Assembly (NCBI RefSeq): GCF_042683045.1
Contig: NZ_JBHUIT010000031.1
Location: 399,024 to 463,023 of the forward strand
Reading direction: 5' to 3'
Source of the DNA: Luteolibacter algae
Lineage (GTDB): Bacteria; Verrucomicrobiota; Verrucomicrobiia; Verrucomicrobiales; Akkermansiaceae
Length of the DNA: 64,000 nucleotides
Part shown: in pieces, positions 61,969-64,000 of the stretch
Layout of the letters: the number at the start of each line of letters is the position of its first letter
How positions within the stretch are numbered: position 1 is the stretch's first letter
Position numbers and translations under genes: made by a program
The notes under the pieces: model-generated
The model's database searches: none
Told to the model about the DNA's origin: nothing
Seen by the model: the letters and a program-made list of their open reading frames with translations, nothing else

Positions 61969-62004
61969 ACTTCGGGTGGAATTGGAGTTAGGATCGCGGC
62001 ATGA
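61966..62004 (+). CDS. possible 12-codon leader frame coupled to fic
   Basis: ATG 61966, right behind the last repeat and its GGAGG-like sequences, starts MTSGGIGVRIAA and ends at TGA 62002-62004, overlapping the Fic ATG (ATGA). This would couple leader and Fic translation. No independent evidence of expression. Confidence 0.25.
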   Translation: MTSGGIGVRIAA

Positions 62005-63077
62005 AGATCCCTCTGCCACCGGCGCTCCAGTCGACCAATGAAATGCTGACGCTGATCGCGGCCATTGACGAATTTAAGGGCGAGTGGCGTGCGCTCGGAA
62101 GCCTCGGGCCTGAAACTCTGCGCACGCTGCGCCGGATCGCGACCATTGAAAGCGCCGGCTCATCGACCCGGATCGAGGGCGCAAAGTTGAGCGACGGCGA
62201 GGTCGAGCAACTCGTCGGCAGGCTTGGGAAGGAATCGTTCCAGTCGCGCGACGAACAGGAAGTCGCGGGCTACGCCTATGTGATGGAGTCGATCCAGACC
62301 GCGTGGGCCGATTTGCGGATTTCAGAGAGCATCATGCTCCAGTTGCATCGCGACCTGCTGCGTTACAGCAACAAGGACGAGCGCCATCGCGGCCAGTGGA
62401 AGAACCTCGACAGCCACGTCGCGGCCTTCGATGCGAAGGGAAAGCAAATCGGCATCGTGTTCCAGACGGCAAGTCCTTTCGAGACGCCGATACTGATGGA
62501 AAAGGTGCTGGAATGGCACGCCAAGGAGGAGAAAGACCCCATCCTTCACCCGTTGTTGCGGATCGCCGTGTTCAACGTCGTGTTCCTCGCCATCCATCCG
62601 TTTCAGGACGGCAATGGCAGGCTTTCACGGGTATTGACAAACCTCATGCTCCTGCGCGCGGGCTATGCGTATGCATCCTACAGTTCGCTGGAAAGCGTGA
62701 TCGAACACAACAAGGAGGCCTACTACCTCGCCTTACGGAGAACGCAGACCTCCTTCGAAGAAACCGCCGACTGGGAACCTTGGTTGCTGTTCTTCCTGCG
62801 CTCCTTGAAATCGCAGATCGGACGCCTTCGGGAACGCTTGGAGAAAGCGCCGGTGCCAACCTCCGGAAACGATTTGCCCGGTGATCTATCGCTTATGGCA
62901 GGGCGACTTCTCAGGTTGCTCGAAGAACGCCAGGCGCTATCCGTCGGCGACGCCGCCGATGCGCTCGGTGTCAACCGCAACACCCTGAAAGGCAAGTTCG
63001 CGGAGCTGACCGAAAAGGGCTACGCCGAACTGCACGGCAAGGGGCGTGGCGCTCATTACCGTCGAAAGAATAGCTAA
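62001..63077 (+). CDS. Fic-domain protein with C-terminal winged helix
   Basis: A 358-residue Fic (AMPylation-type) protein. The inhibitory motif SSTRIEG at residues 54-60 fits (S/T)xxxE(G/N) and, being N-terminal, puts it in class II. The catalytic motif HPFQDGNGRLSR is at 199-210 and matches HxFx(D/E)GNGRxxR completely. The C-terminal 70 residues look like a winged helix (LSVGDAADALGVNRNTLKGK, then LTEKGYAELHGKGRG), so it may control its own transcription. Such genes are frequent on mobile elements. The start ATG overlaps a possible leader frame. Toxic or regulatory targets are unknown. Confidence 0.92.
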   Translation: MKIPLPPALQSTNEMLTLIAAIDEFKGEWRALGSLGPETLRTLRRIATIESAGSSTRIEGAKLSDGEVEQLVGRLGKESFQSRDEQEVAGYAYVMESIQTAWADLRISESIMLQLHRDLLRYSNKDERHRGQWKNLDSHVAAFDAKGKQIGIVFQTASPFETPILMEKVLEWHAKEEKDPILHPLLRIAVFNVVFLAIHPFQDGNGRLSRVLTNLMLLRAGYAYASYSSLESVIEHNKEAYYLALRRTQTSFEETADWEPWLLFFLRSLKSQIGRLRERLEKAPVPTSGNDLPGDLSLMAGRLLRLLEERQALSVGDAADALGVNRNTLKGKFAELTEKGYAELHGKGRGAHYRRKNS

Positions 63078-63100
63078 GCCTACTGCAAGGTCGGAACCGC

Positions 63101-63331
63101 TTATAGTGATTCAACGACGAGAATCCTGTCTTCGCCGATCTTGAATTCGGCTGTGCTGAAGGCTGGCGAATCCATGAAGCGGTCGGTATCCAAGATGAGG
63201 CAGTCGCAAGAGGACTTTTCCCAGATCTGGAATTCCTCGGGGTAATAAATTTCGAAGAGCTCGTAGGCTGTAGTTCTTCGTAGGTCGATGAAAAAGGAAG
63301 CTGTGAATCCTCGATGTCTTCTTGTTCGCGT
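63101..63331 (-). pseudogene. remnant reading frame
   Basis: On the minus strand a frame with coding character runs from 63331 to TAA 63101: GFTASFFIDLRRTTAYELFE, then IYYPEEFQIWEKSSCDCLIL, ending GEDRILVVESL. It has no suitable start codon before an internal Met, and an in-frame TAA lies at 63332-63334. It looks like the C-terminal end of a protein that lost its start. The family is not recognised. Confidence 0.4.
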
Positions 63332-63363
63332 TTATCGAGTGCAAACCCGTGATGGTCTGTTAG

Positions 63364-63603
63364 TTAGACGATCTTGGCGAGAATGGTGATCTTGTCGTCG
63401 AGTTGGGATATCAGTTGGTTGAGGGCGATGACGTCTTTAACTGAGACGTTGCTGGAAATGAGAATCTCGGAGATGTCGGGCATGTCTCCGGCATGCCAGA
63501 ATTCGGCTTCGCCGAGTTAGTCATGGCCCCAACTCACGAGCTGTTGGGCGGTGACGCTGGGGTAGATAGCTTCTTGTGTCCTGTGGTTGAATCCCTCGAA
63601 GGT
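63364..63603 (-). pseudogene. remnant reading frame with internal stop
   Basis: The minus-strand frame reads FEGFNHRTQEAIYPSVTAQQ to a TAA at 63517-63519, and continues in frame as LGEAEFWHAGDMPDISEILI to DDKITILAKIV and a stop at 63364. The TAA would be Glu by one substitution. The part from ATG 63483 (39 codons) could be expressed alone. The two remnants may come from one or neighbouring genes of the element. No family named. Confidence 0.45.
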
Positions 63604-63699
63604 TCAGAGGTCGTTCTCCACTTATAACATCCGTCAGTTCAAATAATCCTGCTTTTGCCAGTGTGGTTTGAAGATTTTTCTGTTTAATCTACCAATTTG

Positions 63700-63974
63700 A
63701 TGAAAATGAAATCCAGCCCATCCCAGTTTGAGCTCGCGGAACTTGCCATGATGGTAATCGGAACACATTCGCCGGAAGAGTGAAGCTTGCGATGGCCGTT
63801 TGGGAAGAAGCAGGTAAGATTTTGTTCCCTGAACCACAGCCGCGCGTTGCTGTTTCTTTGGAGCAATTGCTCAGGAATCTGTTTCCCGACGTTGGTAATA
63901 GTAAGAAAAAACAATCTGTCAAAGAACTCAATTCTGCTGGCCTGACCCCAGAAAATCGGACAGCTCCTTTTTAG
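63700..63974 (+). pseudogene. two overlapping small frames, possibly one frameshifted gene
   Basis: ATG 63700 starts KMKSSPSQFELAELAMMVIG and stops at TGA 63781-63783. The second frame begins with GTG 63780, overlapping as GTGA, and runs VKLAMAVWEEAGKILFPEPQ to 63974. Either two coupled small genes or one gene with a one-base loss. The last residues (LTPENRTAPF) are read from the possible insertion-sequence end, so the natural C-terminus may be lost. Confidence 0.35.
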
Positions 63975-64000
63975 AGTTCTTGTGGTAAAACCACTGAAAC
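63943..64000. mobile_element. possible insertion-sequence end (IS3-like)
   Basis: TGACCCCAGAAAATCGGACA followed by a short AT-rich leader resembles, from memory, the terminal inverted repeat of IS3-family elements (start TGA, inner CGGACA). No transposase frame is inside the window. Low confidence. Confidence 0.3.

Overview
The window looks like a chromosomal segment of a Verrucomicrobiota bacterium, probably Verrucomicrobiae. I infer this from three PEP-CTERM proteins ending in PEP-TM-RRRR tails, a secreted protein resembling a verrucomicrobial paralogous family, a DUF5069 protein, DUF1080 and DUF4861 proteins, many Gfo/Idh/MocA oxidoreductases with Tat-like signals, and several sulfatases. 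No rRNA, complete tRNA or CRISPR array was seen.

Region 1 (1-20 kb) is mostly housekeeping: the end of ureD, a half-size TauE/SafE protein, a GT9 glycosyltransferase, a ThuA protein, a PfkB kinase, an AT-rich pair of exported proteins, a small operon (TIM barrel, YdjY, toroid protein), two coiled-coil lipoproteins, fusA, pabB, prfB (with an intact programmed +1 frameshift site), apt, pgi and an IscA/HesB-type Fe-S protein.

Region 2 (20-34 kb) is a leftward, tightly overlapping catabolic operon. It combines four Gfo/Idh/MocA dehydrogenases, two of them with Tat-like signals, a TIM-barrel isomerase, a DUF1080 hydrolase, an NHS-type MFS importer, a ROK-like kinase, a PIG-L deacetylase, NagB, a NagX-like acyltransferase and an AraC-PAS regulator. 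The parts fit a route that opens glycosides of amino sugars by 3-keto chemistry and feeds the product to fructose-6-P through PIG-L (in place of NagA) and NagB. This is the best candidate here for an undescribed pathway.

Region 3 (34-61 kb) is a uronate/glycosaminoglycan utilisation locus. It holds two PL8-family lyases, an intact sulfatase, two sulfatases each split by a -1 frameshift at a slippery heptamer, a GH105/GH88 unsaturated glycuronyl hydrolase, two DUF4861 genes (one a C-terminal half only), KduI, KduD, a TRAP transporter, an IclR regulator with a perfect palindrome in its promoter, and an XylR-like regulator. Lyase, sulfatase and glycuronyl hydrolase would release sulfated amino sugar and an unsaturated uronate; KduI/KduD process the uronate, and region 2 could process the amino sugar.

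Region 4 (61.4 kb to the end) looks like the start of an integrated element. A 26-bp piece matching the 3' end of a tRNA or tmRNA gene lies beside a terminator that would have served that gene. Beyond it are a Fic-domain gene behind a 10-bp tandem repeat, decayed reading frames and a possible insertion-sequence end at the right edge.
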